Shown here: positions 32,258 to 40,717 of the stretch, in pieces
Layout: every line of letters starts with the position of its first letter
How positions within the stretch are numbered: the first letter of the stretch is position 1
Assembly: GCF_003116585.1 (NCBI RefSeq)
Contig: NZ_QEHM01000009.1
Coordinates: forward strand, 62,001 to 126,000
DNA length: 64,000 nucleotides
Direction: 5' to 3'
Origin: Albibacillus kandeliae
GTDB lineage: Bacteria; Pseudomonadota; Alphaproteobacteria; Rhodobacterales; Rhodobacteraceae
Notes under the pieces: generated by a model
What the model was told of the DNA's origin: nothing
Seen by the model: the letters and a program-made list of their open reading frames with translations, nothing else
Databases searched by the model: none
Made by a program: the position numbers and the translations under genes

Positions 32258-33558
32258 CAGTCTCTCCGGAATACGGCCTCGCCGGCCACGTAGGTCGCCA
32301 GCACCTTGCCCTGCATCCGGGCCCCATCGAAAGGGGTGTTCTGCGATTTCGAGTGCAGAGTGTAGCGATCGAGCACGAAGGGCGTATCCGGATCGAACAG
32401 CACGAGGTCGGCGGACGCGCCGGCAGTGAGCCGGCCGGCCGAAAGGCCAAGGCGCCGGGCCGGGTTCAGCGACATCGCGCGGAACAGTTGCGGCAGGCTC
32501 AGCTGGCCGGAGTGATAGAGGCGCATCGCGGCGGGCAACAGCGTCTCCAGCGCCACCGCGCCGCTCGCGGCCTCCTCGAAGGGGCGGCGCTTGCTTTCCT
32601 CGTCCTGGGGTGTGTGCATCGAGCAGATCACGTCGATCAGCCCCGAGGCCACGGCCTCGATCACCGCCTGCCGGTCGTCCTCCGAGCGCAGCGGCGGCTT
32701 GACCTTGAAGAAGGTGCGGTAGTCGGCCACGTCGAATTCGTTCAGCGTCAGATGGTGGATCGAAACCCCCGCCGTGATGTCGAGGCCGTTGGCCTTGGCC
32801 CGCTCCAGCGCCGGTAGGGCGCGGGCAGTGGTGATCTGGTCGGCGTGGTAGCGCGCGCCGGTCATCTCGATCAGCGCGATGTCACGGTCAAGGCCCATGC
32901 GCTCGGCCATCGGCGAAACCGCCGGAAGGCCGCGCAGCGAGGCGAATTTGCCCGAGGTGGCGGCGGCACCTGCGGAGAGGCCCGGCTCCTGCGGGTGGGC
33001 GATGACCAGCGCGCCGCAGCTGCGCGCGTAGGTCAGCGCGCGGGAAAACACCTTGGTGTCGCGCACCACGTGGTCGCAATCAGTAAAGGCGACCGCGCCC
33101 GCGTCCATGAGAAAGCCGATTTCGGTCATCTCGCGGCCTTCGCGGCCCTTGGTCAGCGCCGCCATCGGCAGCACGTGCACGGGACCCGCCGCATTGGCGC
33201 GGCGGCGGACGAATTCCAGCACCTCGGGCGTGTCGATGGAGGGCATGGTGTCGGGCCGGGTCGCCATGGTGGTGACGCCCCCCGCCGCGGCGGCGAGGCC
33301 CGCCGAGCGATAGCTCTCCTTGTGGCGCTCGCCCGGTTCGCAGACCTTCACGCCGATATCGACGATCCCGGGGGCCAGACACTTGCCGCGGCAGTCCACG
33401 ACTTCGACCGTGGCGCGGTCGAGCCCTTCGGTGGCCAGCAGCGCGGCGCCGTCCGGACCGGTGCCGAGGATGAGCCCGTCGCGGACCAGCAGCGCACCGA
33501 TGTCCTCGGTCCCGGCCTCCGGGTCGATCAGGCGGGCATTGTCAAACAGCGTGGTCAT
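32257..33558 (-). CDS. Dihydroorotase homologue lacking catalytic residues (PyrX-like)
   Basis: A 433-residue amidohydrolase-superfamily protein aligned end to end with type-I dihydroorotases (GGVTTMATRPDT, HPQEPGLSAG, KVKPPLRSEDDRQAV, ARRLGLSAGRLTAGASADLVLFD). The metal-binding H-x-H that normally sits in the D-x-H-V-H-xR-x-P-G motif is replaced (VDIGVKVCEPGE), and the catalytic Asp of the TDHAPH motif is replaced by Met (ICSMHTPQ). By analogy with PyrX of Pseudomonas it may be a structural partner of PyrB, with the active enzyme encoded elsewhere. The ATG at 33558 is inside the upstream gene. Confidence 0.85.
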   Translation of the reverse strand: MTTLFDNARLIDPEAGTEDIGALLVRDGLILGTGPDGAALLATEGLDRATVEVVDCRGKCLAPGIVDIGVKVCEPGERHKESYRSAGLAAAAGGVTTMATRPDTMPSIDTPEVLEFVRRRANAAGPVHVLPMAALTKGREGREMTEIGFLMDAGAVAFTDCDHVVRDTKVFSRALTYARSCGALVIAHPQEPGLSAGAAATSGKFASLRGLPAVSPMAERMGLDRDIALIEMTGARYHADQITTARALPALERAKANGLDITAGVSIHHLTLNEFDVADYRTFFKVKPPLRSEDDRQAVIEAVASGLIDVICSMHTPQDEESKRRPFEEAASGAVALETLLPAAMRLYHSGQLSLPQLFRAMSLNPARRLGLSAGRLTAGASADLVLFDPDTPFVLDRYTLHSKSQNTPFDGARMQGKVLATYVAGEAVFRRD

Positions 33559-33979
33559 TGGGTCGGGTCCTTGCGGGAATGGCGCTGACCGCCTGCGCAC
33601 GGCGCAGGGCGGCGATGGTGGCGGCGGGGTCCGCCTGGTACTTGATCAGGTGCTTGTCGCCGGCCTGTGTGATGACCTGCACAAAGCTGCCGAGCGTGCG
33701 GGTCCGTTCGATCTGGCAGAGCGGGACGTGACGGTCGCCGGGCCCCAGCAACTCGTCGCCCCGGATCTCCCAGACGGCCTGCAGTTCCTCGGCGGCAAGA
33801 AACCAGCCGCGAAAGGCGATGGCGGCCAGCCCGGCCACGGCACCGGCCCAGACGTTGGGGTCGCCGATCACCCAGAGGGCGCCCATCGCTCCCGCCATGG
33901 CCACGGCAGCCACCTTGAGATGGCTGTTGAAGTAGGCCGCGTTGTCGGCCCGGAACCGCAGGGGAGGGGCGCTCACCAT
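33542..33979 (-). CDS. Conserved hypothetical membrane protein in the pyr operon
   Basis: A 145-residue protein with two hydrophobic segments (~22–40 and ~45–60) and a soluble C-terminal domain of about 80 residues (WEIRGDELLGPGDRHVPLCQIERTRTLGSFVQVIT). It overlaps the upstream gene by 7 bp and the dihydroorotase homologue by 17 bp, so it is coupled to both. The layout is PH-like, but no family is assigned. Confidence 0.72.
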   Translation of the reverse strand: MVSAPPLRFRADNAAYFNSHLKVAAVAMAGAMGALWVIGDPNVWAGAVAGLAAIAFRGWFLAAEELQAVWEIRGDELLGPGDRHVPLCQIERTRTLGSFVQVITQAGDKHLIKYQADPAATIAALRRAQAVSAIPARTRPNDHAV

Positions 33980-34506
33980 ATCAGCACTCCGACGACCAGC
34001 AGGATCAGGACCATGAACACCGCGAAGAGCGCGCCACCGATGCGGCGCGCCTCGGCGCGGGCCTGTCGGGGCGGCACCTTGCCGGTGCGGGGCAGGGCGC
34101 TCTCGGCGGTAAGCGTGCCGCCGCTCCAGTCGGTGCCCGGTTGCCCGTAAGTGGCGACCAGCTCGACCTTGGGTGAGGGGTGCAGGTGCTGCCCGCCTTC
34201 GCCAAAGGCCCGGCTGAGCACCACCATCGCGTGCCCGTCCAGCGCCTTTAGCCGGTCGAGGTCGGGCGCGATCTCGGTCTCGGGGACGCCGCAGCCGTCC
34301 GTCAGGTAGCCTGTCAGACCGAGGTCATCGAGGTCGGATATGCGGATGATGTCGACATGGGCTGGGTCGATCGCCGCGACGCCAAGTATGTCGGCTATCG
34401 CTGCGGGTTCTTCCCGCAGGAACCGCACCTGCTCGCGCGGCATGTCGAGCGAGAACAGGCGCACGACGTGCGACTCGCCCTTGGGTATGACCTCCTGGGC
34501 GGTCAC
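33973..34506 (-). CDS. Conserved hypothetical protein with C-terminal membrane anchor, in the pyr operon
   Basis: A 177-residue protein with a soluble N-terminal part ([25 protein letters not shown], then [33 protein letters not shown]) and one membrane helix at the very C-terminus (~157–176), so it is tail-anchored. It overlaps pyrB by ATGA-type 4 bp and the next gene by 7 bp. No family recognised. Confidence 0.72.
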   Translation of the reverse strand: MTAQEVIPKGESHVVRLFSLDMPREQVRFLREEPAAIADILGVAAIDPAHVDIIRISDLDDLGLTGYLTDGCGVPETEIAPDLDRLKALDGHAMVVLSRAFGEGGQHLHPSPKVELVATYGQPGTDWSGGTLTAESALPRTGKVPPRQARAEARRIGGALFAVFMVLILLVVGVLIW

Positions 34507-35444
34507 GCGGCGCTCCGTTCCCTCAGGTTGCGGGCCAGCAGGTCCATGGCGGCCATGCGGACGGCCACCCCCATCTCGACCTGGTCCTGGATCACCGACC
34601 GGTTGATGTCGTCGGCGATGGTGCCGTCGATCTCGACGCCCCGGTTCATCGGCCCCGGGTGCATCACGATGGCGTCGGGCGCAGCCTTGGCCAGCTTCTC
34701 GGCGTCCAGACCGTAGCGGTGGTAGTACTCGCGCTCCGAGGGGATGAAGCCGCCGTCCATCCGTTCCTTCTGGAGGCGCAGCATCATCACCACATCGACG
34801 TCCTTCAGACCCTCGTTCATGTCCTCGTAGACCTCGACGCCGAACTCGCCGATGCCCGAGGGCATCAGGGTCGGGGGGCCGATCAGGCGGATGCGGTTCT
34901 CCATCTTGCCCAGCAGCAGGATGTTGGAGCGGGCCACGCGCGAATGCGCGATGTCGCCGCAGATCGCCACGTTCAGGCGGTGCAGGCGACCCTTGGCCCG
35001 GCGGATCGTCAGCGCGTCCAGCAAAGCCTGCGTCGGGTGTTCATGCTTGCCGTCGCCCGCGTTCAGCACGGCGCAGTTCACCTTCTGCGCCAGCAGGTCC
35101 ACCGCCCCCGAGGACGGATGCCGCACGACCAGCAGATCGGGGTGCATCGCGTTCAGCGTCATCGCGGTGTCGATCAGCGTCTCGCCCTTCTTCACGCTCG
35201 AGGTCTGCATCGACATGTTCATCACGTCCGCGCCCAGCCGCTTGCCCGCCAGTTCGAAGCTGGCCTGCGTGCGGGTCGAGTTCTCGAAGAACATGTTGAT
35301 CTGGGTCAGGCCGGCCAGCGCGTCGGAATGCTTGTTCGGCCTCCGGTTCAACTCGGCATAGGTATCGGCGAGATCGAGGATCGTCACGATATCTGTCGGG
35401 GCGAGATGTTCGATTCCCAGAAGATGGCGATGGGAAAAGCTCAT
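34503..35444 (-). CDS. pyrB: Aspartate carbamoyltransferase catalytic subunit
   Basis: A 313-residue enzyme joining carbamoyl phosphate and aspartate in pyrimidine synthesis. The carbamoyl-phosphate loop [13 protein letters not shown] (~50–62), the [14 protein letters not shown] region (~130) and [11 protein letters not shown] (~265) are intact, so the protein should be active. The ATG at 35444 is chosen because [14 protein letters not shown] is the usual N-terminus. It is the first gene of the pyrB–hyp–hyp–dihydroorotase-like–plsY operon. Confidence 0.95.
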   Translation of the reverse strand: MSFSHRHLLGIEHLAPTDIVTILDLADTYAELNRRPNKHSDALAGLTQINMFFENSTRTQASFELAGKRLGADVMNMSMQTSSVKKGETLIDTAMTLNAMHPDLLVVRHPSSGAVDLLAQKVNCAVLNAGDGKHEHPTQALLDALTIRRAKGRLHRLNVAICGDIAHSRVARSNILLLGKMENRIRLIGPPTLMPSGIGEFGVEVYEDMNEGLKDVDVVMMLRLQKERMDGGFIPSEREYYHRYGLDAEKLAKAAPDAIVMHPGPMNRGVEIDGTIADDINRSVIQDQVEMGVAVRMAAMDLLARNLRERSAA

Positions 35445-35529
35445 GGGGCACCTCGTCGGAAATTGCCTGCTTATTACACCAGTTCGGCTCGTCTTCAACC
35501 CGCGCCTTGGGGCCGGGGGCGTTGTGCTG

Positions 35530-36123
35530 TCACTCCAGCGGGTCCGCGCTGTCGGATGCCTCATCCGTCCGCGCTCTCGGGCGCACCTCGGGCACGCACT
35601 CCGCATCCACGCTGCACATGTTGCCGGGCGCACAGTAACGGCCTTTGCCGCAGTCCACCGCCGCGCGGGGAATGCAGCCGCCGCCCTCGGAGCAGCGAAA
35701 CCCCGGCTGGCAGAGCGCGCCGCTCTCGCAGCGCGTCGGCTCGGTCGGCGGCAGGCAGCTGTCGGAGCCGTCGACGCAGAGCGGCCCCTTGCGGTCCTGC
35801 GCCCTGAGGGTGGGCCGGGTTCGTTCGACCGAGGGAAACTTGATCTCGGGCACCTCGACCGGCGGCAGGGTCACGGGCGGGGTGGGGGCGATCACGCGCG
35901 GCTCGGGCGGTTTCCGCAGGATGTCGCGCACGCCGCCGGGCTTGAACAGGTTATCGGAACTGCCCCGGTCCAGCAGGTTCGGCTGGGGTTTCAGGCCGGG
36001 CAGGGTGGTCTGCGCCACGCCCATCTGCGCGAAAGCCAGCGCCATCGCGACCCACAGGACGAAAGCCACCGCGCCCCGACTCGCGTGGCGATGGCAGTGC
36101 GTGGTTTCGTCCGGCTGTGTCAT
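35530..36123 (-). CDS. Secreted Cys-rich hypothetical protein
   Basis: A 197-residue protein with an N-terminal signal/anchor segment ([22 protein letters not shown], ~22–43), a Pro-rich middle (~75–105) and a C-terminal ~85 residues with ten cysteines in small spacing ([47 protein letters not shown]). This resembles disulfide-rich EGF/dickkopf-like repeats and implies an oxidising (periplasmic or extracellular) location. The start at 36123 is chosen since it places the signal near the N-terminus. It is divergent from the UDG gene across 56 bp. Confidence 0.68.
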   Translation of the reverse strand: MTQPDETTHCHRHASRGAVAFVLWVAMALAFAQMGVAQTTLPGLKPQPNLLDRGSSDNLFKPGGVRDILRKPPEPRVIAPTPPVTLPPVEVPEIKFPSVERTRPTLRAQDRKGPLCVDGSDSCLPPTEPTRCESGALCQPGFRCSEGGGCIPRAAVDCGKGRYCAPGNMCSVDAECVPEVRPRARTDEASDSADPLE

Positions 36124-36179
36124 CCCTCCAAGAGTTGGCTCTGGAAAGCCTCTTGTCCAGAACCTAGGCTGCGCAAAGC

Positions 36180-36950
36180 ATGGAATCAGCACTCGAATTT
36201 CACACGGCACTGGCCTGGCTCGAATGGCAGGTCGACCTCGGCGCGGACGAGGCGATCTGCGACGCGCCGCTGAACCGTTACGAATTGCCCGAAACCTCGC
36301 CCACCAAGGCCGCGAAGGCGTCGATGGCGATGCCCGTGCCGGTGGCCGAGCCCGAGGTCGACCCAGTGGCCGAGGCCAAAGCCGCGGCGAAGAGCGCCGG
36401 CTCGCTCGACGCGCTGCGCGCCGCGATGGAGTCCTTCGATCACTGCGATCTCAAGAAGGGTGCCCGCAACACCGTCTTCTGCGACGGCGTGGCCGGGGCG
36501 CGGCTGATGGTGATCGGCGAGGCGCCGGGCCGCGACGAGGACCGCGAGGGCCGTCCATTCGTCGGACGTGCAGGGCAGCTGCTCGACCGGATGCTGGGCG
36601 CCATCGACCTCAGCCGCAGCGAGAGCGTCTACATCACCAACGTCCTGCCGTGGCGGCCGCCGCAGAACCGCGAGCCCAAGCCCGAAGAGATCGCGATGAT
36701 GAAGCCGTTCCTCGCGCGCCACGTCGAACTGGCCGCGCCCGACGTCATCGTCCTGATGGGCAACGTCAGCTGCGAGGCGGTGCTGGGCAAGCGCGGCATC
36801 ACGCGCCTCAGGGGGAACTGGACACAGGCCTGGAACCGTCCGGTCCTGCCGATGTTCCACCCGGCCTACCTGCTGCGGCAGCCCGCCGAAAAGCGCAGGG
36901 CCTGGGCTGACCTCCTCGAACTGCGCGCCAAGCTGAATGACGTCCACTGA
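36180..36950 (+). CDS. Family-4-like uracil-DNA glycosylase
   Basis: A 256-residue protein. The first ~75 residues are a variable Ala/Pro-rich extension. The glycosylase core carries motif 1 GEAPGRDEDREGRPFVGRAGQLLDRML (~118–144 region), TNVLPWRPPQNREP (~157–170) and motif 3 HPAYLLRQP (~228), the family-4 UDG signatures. The C-x2-C that starts the [4Fe-4S] site of classical family-4 enzymes is not intact: only one Cys (DHCDLKKG) is at that position. It excises uracil from DNA in base-excision repair. Confidence 0.87.
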   Translation: MESALEFHTALAWLEWQVDLGADEAICDAPLNRYELPETSPTKAAKASMAMPVPVAEPEVDPVAEAKAAAKSAGSLDALRAAMESFDHCDLKKGARNTVFCDGVAGARLMVIGEAPGRDEDREGRPFVGRAGQLLDRMLGAIDLSRSESVYITNVLPWRPPQNREPKPEEIAMMKPFLARHVELAAPDVIVLMGNVSCEAVLGKRGITRLRGNWTQAWNRPVLPMFHPAYLLRQPAEKRRAWADLLELRAKLNDVH

Positions 36951-36980
36951 GCGACGGCTGATACCCCCGGAACCCTCCAG

Positions 36981-37580
36981 ATGAAGATACTCGCCTTTTC
37001 CGACCTCCACCTTTCGCGCGACAAGGCCAGCGCGCTCGTCGCGGCCAGTGGCGAGGCCGATCTCGTGATCGGCGCCGGAGATTTCTGCAACATGCGGCAG
37101 AGGCTGGACGAGGCTATGGCGCTCTTCGCCGGGGTCGAGGCCCCGATGCTGCTGGTGCCGGGTAACGCCGAGAGCGAGGACGAGCTTCGTGCGGCCGCTC
37201 TCCCCGGAATGCAGGTGCTGCACGGCGGGGCCGCCGAGATCGGGGGGCTGCGGTTCTTCGGCCTTGGCAACGCGGTGCCCGAGACACCGTTCGGCCAGTG
37301 GTCCTGCGATCTGAGCGAGGATGACGCCGAGCGCATGTTGGCGGACTGCGAGAGCACCGACATCCTCGTGCTGCATTCGCCGCCGCATGGGCTGGCGGAT
37401 GTTACGTCCCAAGGTGTCTCGCTCGGCTCGCACGCCATCCGCGCCGCCATCGAACGGATCCAGCCAAGGCTTGCCCTCTGCGGTCATATCCACGATTGCT
37501 GGGGCGTGCGGGGCCGGATCGGTGCGACCGAGGTGGTCAACCTTGGCCCCGTCCCCAACTGGTTCGAGATCACGCCATGA
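36981..37580 (+). CDS. Calcineurin-like metallophosphoesterase
   Basis: A 199-residue phosphoesterase with the motif order of the superfamily: FSDLHLS (~6–12, D-x-H), GAGDF (~31–35, GDxx), PGNAE (~58, GNx(H/E) variant), HSPPHG (~132) and GHIHDCWG (~168, GHxH). Two metal ions are expected; the substrate is unknown. It starts 31 bp after the UDG stop and overlaps the LysE gene by ATGA. Confidence 0.88.
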   Translation: MKILAFSDLHLSRDKASALVAASGEADLVIGAGDFCNMRQRLDEAMALFAGVEAPMLLVPGNAESEDELRAAALPGMQVLHGGAAEIGGLRFFGLGNAVPETPFGQWSCDLSEDDAERMLADCESTDILVLHSPPHGLADVTSQGVSLGSHAIRAAIERIQPRLALCGHIHDCWGVRGRIGATEVVNLGPVPNWFEITP

Positions 37581-38197
37581 TTGATCCCTTCGTCCTGCTT
37601 GCCTTCATCCCGGCGGCCCTCGCCCTCAACCTCACCCCGGGGGCCGACATGATGTTCTGCCTTGGGCAGGGGCTGCGCTCGGGCGGTCGCGCGGCACTGG
37701 CCGCCAGCGCCGGTATCTCGGCCGGGTCGCTGGTGCATGTCACCGTCGCCGGGCTTGGCCTTGGCGCCGCGATGCAGGCGATGCCCTGGCTGTTCGACGT
37801 GATCCGCTGGGTCGGCGTGGCCTACCTGCTGTACCTCGCCTGGGGCGCGTTCCGTGCACAGGCCGAGGCGGACGAGACCCTGCCGATCGCGCCCCGCCGC
37901 GCATTCCGCTCGGGGTTCTTCGTCAACCTCTCGAACCCCAAGGTGATCCTCTTCGTCCTCGCCTTCATTCCGCAATTCGTGGACCCCGCCCACGCGGTGC
38001 TGCCGCAGTTCCTGATCTTCGGTCTGGTGCTGGCCATCGGCGGCTTCGTCATCAACGGGCTGGTCGGCCTCTTCGCCGGTGGCGCCGGGCGCCGCCTTGC
38101 CTCCTCCGGCCCCGCGCGCACTTGGCTGGGCCGGATCAGCGGTGTGATTTTCGCGGGCCTCGCGCTGCGGCTCGCCTTTCTCGAAAGGGCCTCCTGA
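37577..38197 (+). CDS. LysE family translocator
   Basis: A 206-residue inner-membrane exporter with about six helices and LysE/RhtB signatures LNLTPGADMMFCLGQGLRSGGRA (~18–40), GVAYLLYLAWGAFR (~78–91) and FRSGFFVNLSNPKVILFVLAFIPQFV (~112–137). Such proteins export amino acids or related compounds; the substrate here is unknown. The ATG at 37577 overlaps the phosphoesterase stop; the stop shares one base with moaB. Confidence 0.92.
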   Translation: MIDPFVLLAFIPAALALNLTPGADMMFCLGQGLRSGGRAALAASAGISAGSLVHVTVAGLGLGAAMQAMPWLFDVIRWVGVAYLLYLAWGAFRAQAEADETLPIAPRRAFRSGFFVNLSNPKVILFVLAFIPQFVDPAHAVLPQFLIFGLVLAIGGFVINGLVGLFAGGAGRRLASSGPARTWLGRISGVIFAGLALRLAFLERAS

Positions 38198-38739
38198 TGT
38201 CACGGATCGACGAGAGCCGCGAGTTCATCCCCGTCCGTATCGCGGTGCTGACCGTCTCGGACACCCGGTCGCTGGAGGAGGACCGTTCGGGTCAGGTGCT
38301 GGTCGACCGCATCGAGGCCGCCGGGCACCTGCTGGCCGATCGCAAGATCCTGCCGGACGAACGGGCCGAGATCGCGGCGCAGTTGCGGGCCTGGGTCGCC
38401 GACCCGGAGATCGACGTGGTCATCTCGACCGGCGGCACCGGCCTGACCGGGCGCGATGTAACGGTCGAGGCGCACCGCGATGTCTACGAGAAGGAGATCG
38501 ACGCCTTCGGCACGGTCTTCACCATCGTTTCGATGAACAAGATCGGGACCAGCGCGGTACAGTCGCGCGCCACGGGCGGCGTGGCGGGCGGTACCTACCT
38601 CTTCGCGCTGCCCGGCAGCCCCGGTGCCTGCAAGGACGCCTGGGACGAGATCCTCTCGCTCCAGCTCGATTTCCGGCACCGGCCCTGCAACTTCGTCGAG
38701 ATCTCCCCGCGCCTCGACGAGCACAAGCGCCGCAAGTAG
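38197..38739 (+). CDS. moaB: Molybdenum cofactor biosynthesis protein B (MoaB/MogA family)
   Basis: A 180-residue MoaB. VLTVSDTRSLEEDRSGQ (~18–34), STGGTGLTGRDVTVEA (~78–93) and LPGSPGACKDAWDEIL (~147–162) are the molybdopterin-binding MoaB/MogA motifs, implying adenylation of molybdopterin. Starts in a TGATG overlap with the LysE gene and ends 4 bp before the convergent Nudix gene. Confidence 0.94.
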   Translation: MSRIDESREFIPVRIAVLTVSDTRSLEEDRSGQVLVDRIEAAGHLLADRKILPDERAEIAAQLRAWVADPEIDVVISTGGTGLTGRDVTVEAHRDVYEKEIDAFGTVFTIVSMNKIGTSAVQSRATGGVAGGTYLFALPGSPGACKDAWDEILSLQLDFRHRPCNFVEISPRLDEHKRRK

Positions 38740-38743
38740 CCGT

Positions 38744-39175
38744 CTATCGCGCCACGCCCCGGCCAGCGCGGGCGAGGTGCAGCACCTCGGCGACCCGATC
38801 GCTCATCGGCAGGTGCCCTGCCTCGACCTCGTCAAACGCCACCCATCGCGCCTCGGCCACATCGTCGGCGGCAGAGGGCGTGCCCTCGACATAGTCGCAG
38901 GCCACGGCGGCGAGCAGGAAATGGATACCCGTGCCGCCCGCCTCGTCGCCGATCAGAATGTCGATGTTGGTCAGGTAGTCGCGCGGCCTTGCAATCACGC
39001 CGGTCTCTTCCTGCAATTCCCGCGCCGCCGCGTCGAGGGCTGTTTCGCCCCATTCCACATGCCCGCCCGGATAGCCCCAGAGCCCGGCGTCAGGCGGGTT
39101 CCTGCGCCGCGCCAGCAGGACGTGATCGTTGTGAAGGACGACGGCAATCGCGCCGAGACGTGGAACGGGTGTCAT
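38744..39175 (-). CDS. Nudix hydrolase
   Basis: A 143-residue Nudix protein. The Nudix box G-x5-E-x7-R-E-U-x-E-E-x-G-U is complete in GHVEWGETALDAAARELQEETGV (residues ~39–61). The N-terminal strand pattern RLGAIAVVLHNDHVLLARRR resembles ADP-ribose/ADP-sugar pyrophosphatases (YjhB/MutT-like). The exact nucleotide substrate is unknown. The start at 39175 is 7 bp downstream of the stop of the DsbD-like gene, so they are probably co-transcribed. Confidence 0.9.
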   Translation of the reverse strand: MTPVPRLGAIAVVLHNDHVLLARRRNPPDAGLWGYPGGHVEWGETALDAAARELQEETGVIARPRDYLTNIDILIGDEAGGTGIHFLLAAVACDYVEGTPSAADDVAEARWVAFDEVEAGHLPMSDRVAEVLHLARAGRGVAR

Positions 39176-39182
39176 GGCCCGA

Positions 39183-39992
39183 TCAGGAGGCGGTGCAGCC
39201 CCGGATGTCAACCGCGTGCTTCGTCCCGAGGACGGTGAATCGGATGGCCGACCGGTCGAGGCCGATCGGGCTGCCATCGACCGAGGTCAGATCTGCCGAG
39301 GCGGTCAGCACGTCGCCCTGCCGGTGGGATTCGGCCTCCGATGCCCAGACCTCCGGCACGCCGGGCTCGATCACCACCAGTTCGGTGCCGCCGGTCGGGG
39401 GCAGGGCGAAGGTCACCGTCAGCCGCAGGCCGCCGTCGCCGGGCCGCAGGGCGCAACTTGCCGAGCGCAGTCCCGCCTCCTTGGCCGACAGCGGGCGTTC
39501 TGCCAGCGCTGCCGCGATCAGGGGATTGTGGCCCGCGCCGGTGTCGAGGTCGCGGTCGAAGCGCAGCGTCGCGGGAACACAGATATCGCTGCATACACCC
39601 AGCTCGACCTCGCCCTTCAGGCGGATCTTGTCCCCCTTGTCGCGCGGCGTGATCTCGATGGGCAGGACGAGGCTGTGCTTGTAGCCGATGCTGCGCAATC
39701 CGCCCTGATCGAAGACGATGGGCGTCGGCCATGTCAGGTTCGTCGCAGCGACGTTGCGCGATCCGCGCCAGGTGAACTCGGGTGGGATGCCCGCATCGCC
39801 CGGCGCGCGCCAATAGGTCTTCCAGCCATCGGCAAGGGTGAAGGACAGGGCCGCAAGGTAGGTGCCGCGCGCGGTCATGCCGCCCTCGAGGACCTCGACC
39901 TGCACCAGTTCGGCTGTCTGGGCCTGCGCCCATGCCGCCGGTACGGGGGCAAGCAGGGCAACGGCCGCGATGGCTGCGTGGAATACGTTCAT
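39183..39992 (-). CDS. Stand-alone DsbD-alpha-like periplasmic protein
   Basis: A 269-residue protein with a signal peptide (residues 1–23, cleaved after WAQA) and a region like the N-terminal immunoglobulin-fold domain of DsbD/ScsB (GWKTYWRAPGDAGIPPEFTW, ~55–74), including the redox motif C-x3-C (GVCSDICVPA, ~133–142). The transmembrane and C-terminal thioredoxin domains of DsbD are absent. Related proteins act in periplasmic disulfide or copper-stress pathways. It is followed by the Nudix gene. Confidence 0.82.
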   Translation of the reverse strand: MNVFHAAIAAVALLAPVPAAWAQAQTAELVQVEVLEGGMTARGTYLAALSFTLADGWKTYWRAPGDAGIPPEFTWRGSRNVAATNLTWPTPIVFDQGGLRSIGYKHSLVLPIEITPRDKGDKIRLKGEVELGVCSDICVPATLRFDRDLDTGAGHNPLIAAALAERPLSAKEAGLRSASCALRPGDGGLRLTVTFALPPTGGTELVVIEPGVPEVWASEAESHRQGDVLTASADLTSVDGSPIGLDRSAIRFTVLGTKHAVDIRGCTAS

Positions 39993-40157
39993 GCGAACTT
40001 GTTGCGCAACTCGCGCCGGAAAGCCAAGTCACGTTGCGGTCAACGCAGGTTACAGCCGTCCGGGTGGTGCCGAGCTATCCCTTGCGGTCCGGCCCGTCGC
40101 GGCCCATGTTGAACTCATGCGCGCTGCGGACCGAAAGACAAGGAGCTCCGACCTGCG

Positions 40158-40715
40158 ATGGATCTGACCGGAAAACTTCTGATCTCGATGCCCGGAATGG
40201 GAGATCTGCGGTTCGAGCATTCGGTCGTGTACCTCTGCAACCACGATGCCAACGGGGCGATGGGCCTGATCGTGAACAAGCCCGCCTCGGACGTGCGGAT
40301 CAGCGATCTGCTGACCCAGCTCGAAATCACCCCGAAAGTCGCCGAGGACGAGGATGCGCCGGTTTATTTCGGCGGTCCCGTGGAGGGCGCGCGCGGATTC
40401 GTGCTGCACAGCACCGAGAGCCCGGCCTCGCCGCAGTCCCTGAGCGTGGGCGAGGGGTTCTGCATGACCGCCACGCTCGACATCCTCGAACAGATCGCCG
40501 CGGGCACCGGCCCGAAGAAGCTGCTGATGATGCTCGGCTATGCCGGTTGGGGACCGGGGCAGCTTGAATCCGAGATCGCGATGAACGGCTGGCTCACCGC
40601 CGAGGCCGACGAACACCTGGTCTACGACCTCGAGGACGAACAGAAATGGGGGGCGGCGCTGGCCTCGCTGGGCGTCGATCCGCTGTCGCTCTCGGCCAGC
40701 GCGGGCCGCGCCTGA
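40158..40715 (+). CDS. YqgE/AlgH family protein
   Basis: A 185-residue protein with the conserved opening LTGKLLISMPGMGDLRFEHSVVYLCNHDANGAMGLIVNKP, of which the short motifs SMPGM, FEHSVVY and GAMGLIVN are diagnostic. GGPVEGARGFVLH (~75–87) and MLGYAGWGPGQLESEI (~130–145) complete the pattern. Function in bacteria is not settled (UPF0301). It is convergent with tsaC/sua5, 2 bp apart. A GTTGCGCAAC palindrome lies at 40001–40010 upstream. Confidence 0.92.
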   Translation: MDLTGKLLISMPGMGDLRFEHSVVYLCNHDANGAMGLIVNKPASDVRISDLLTQLEITPKVAEDEDAPVYFGGPVEGARGFVLHSTESPASPQSLSVGEGFCMTATLDILEQIAAGTGPKKLLMMLGYAGWGPGQLESEIAMNGWLTAEADEHLVYDLEDEQKWGAALASLGVDPLSLSASAGRA

Positions 40716-40717
40716 GA

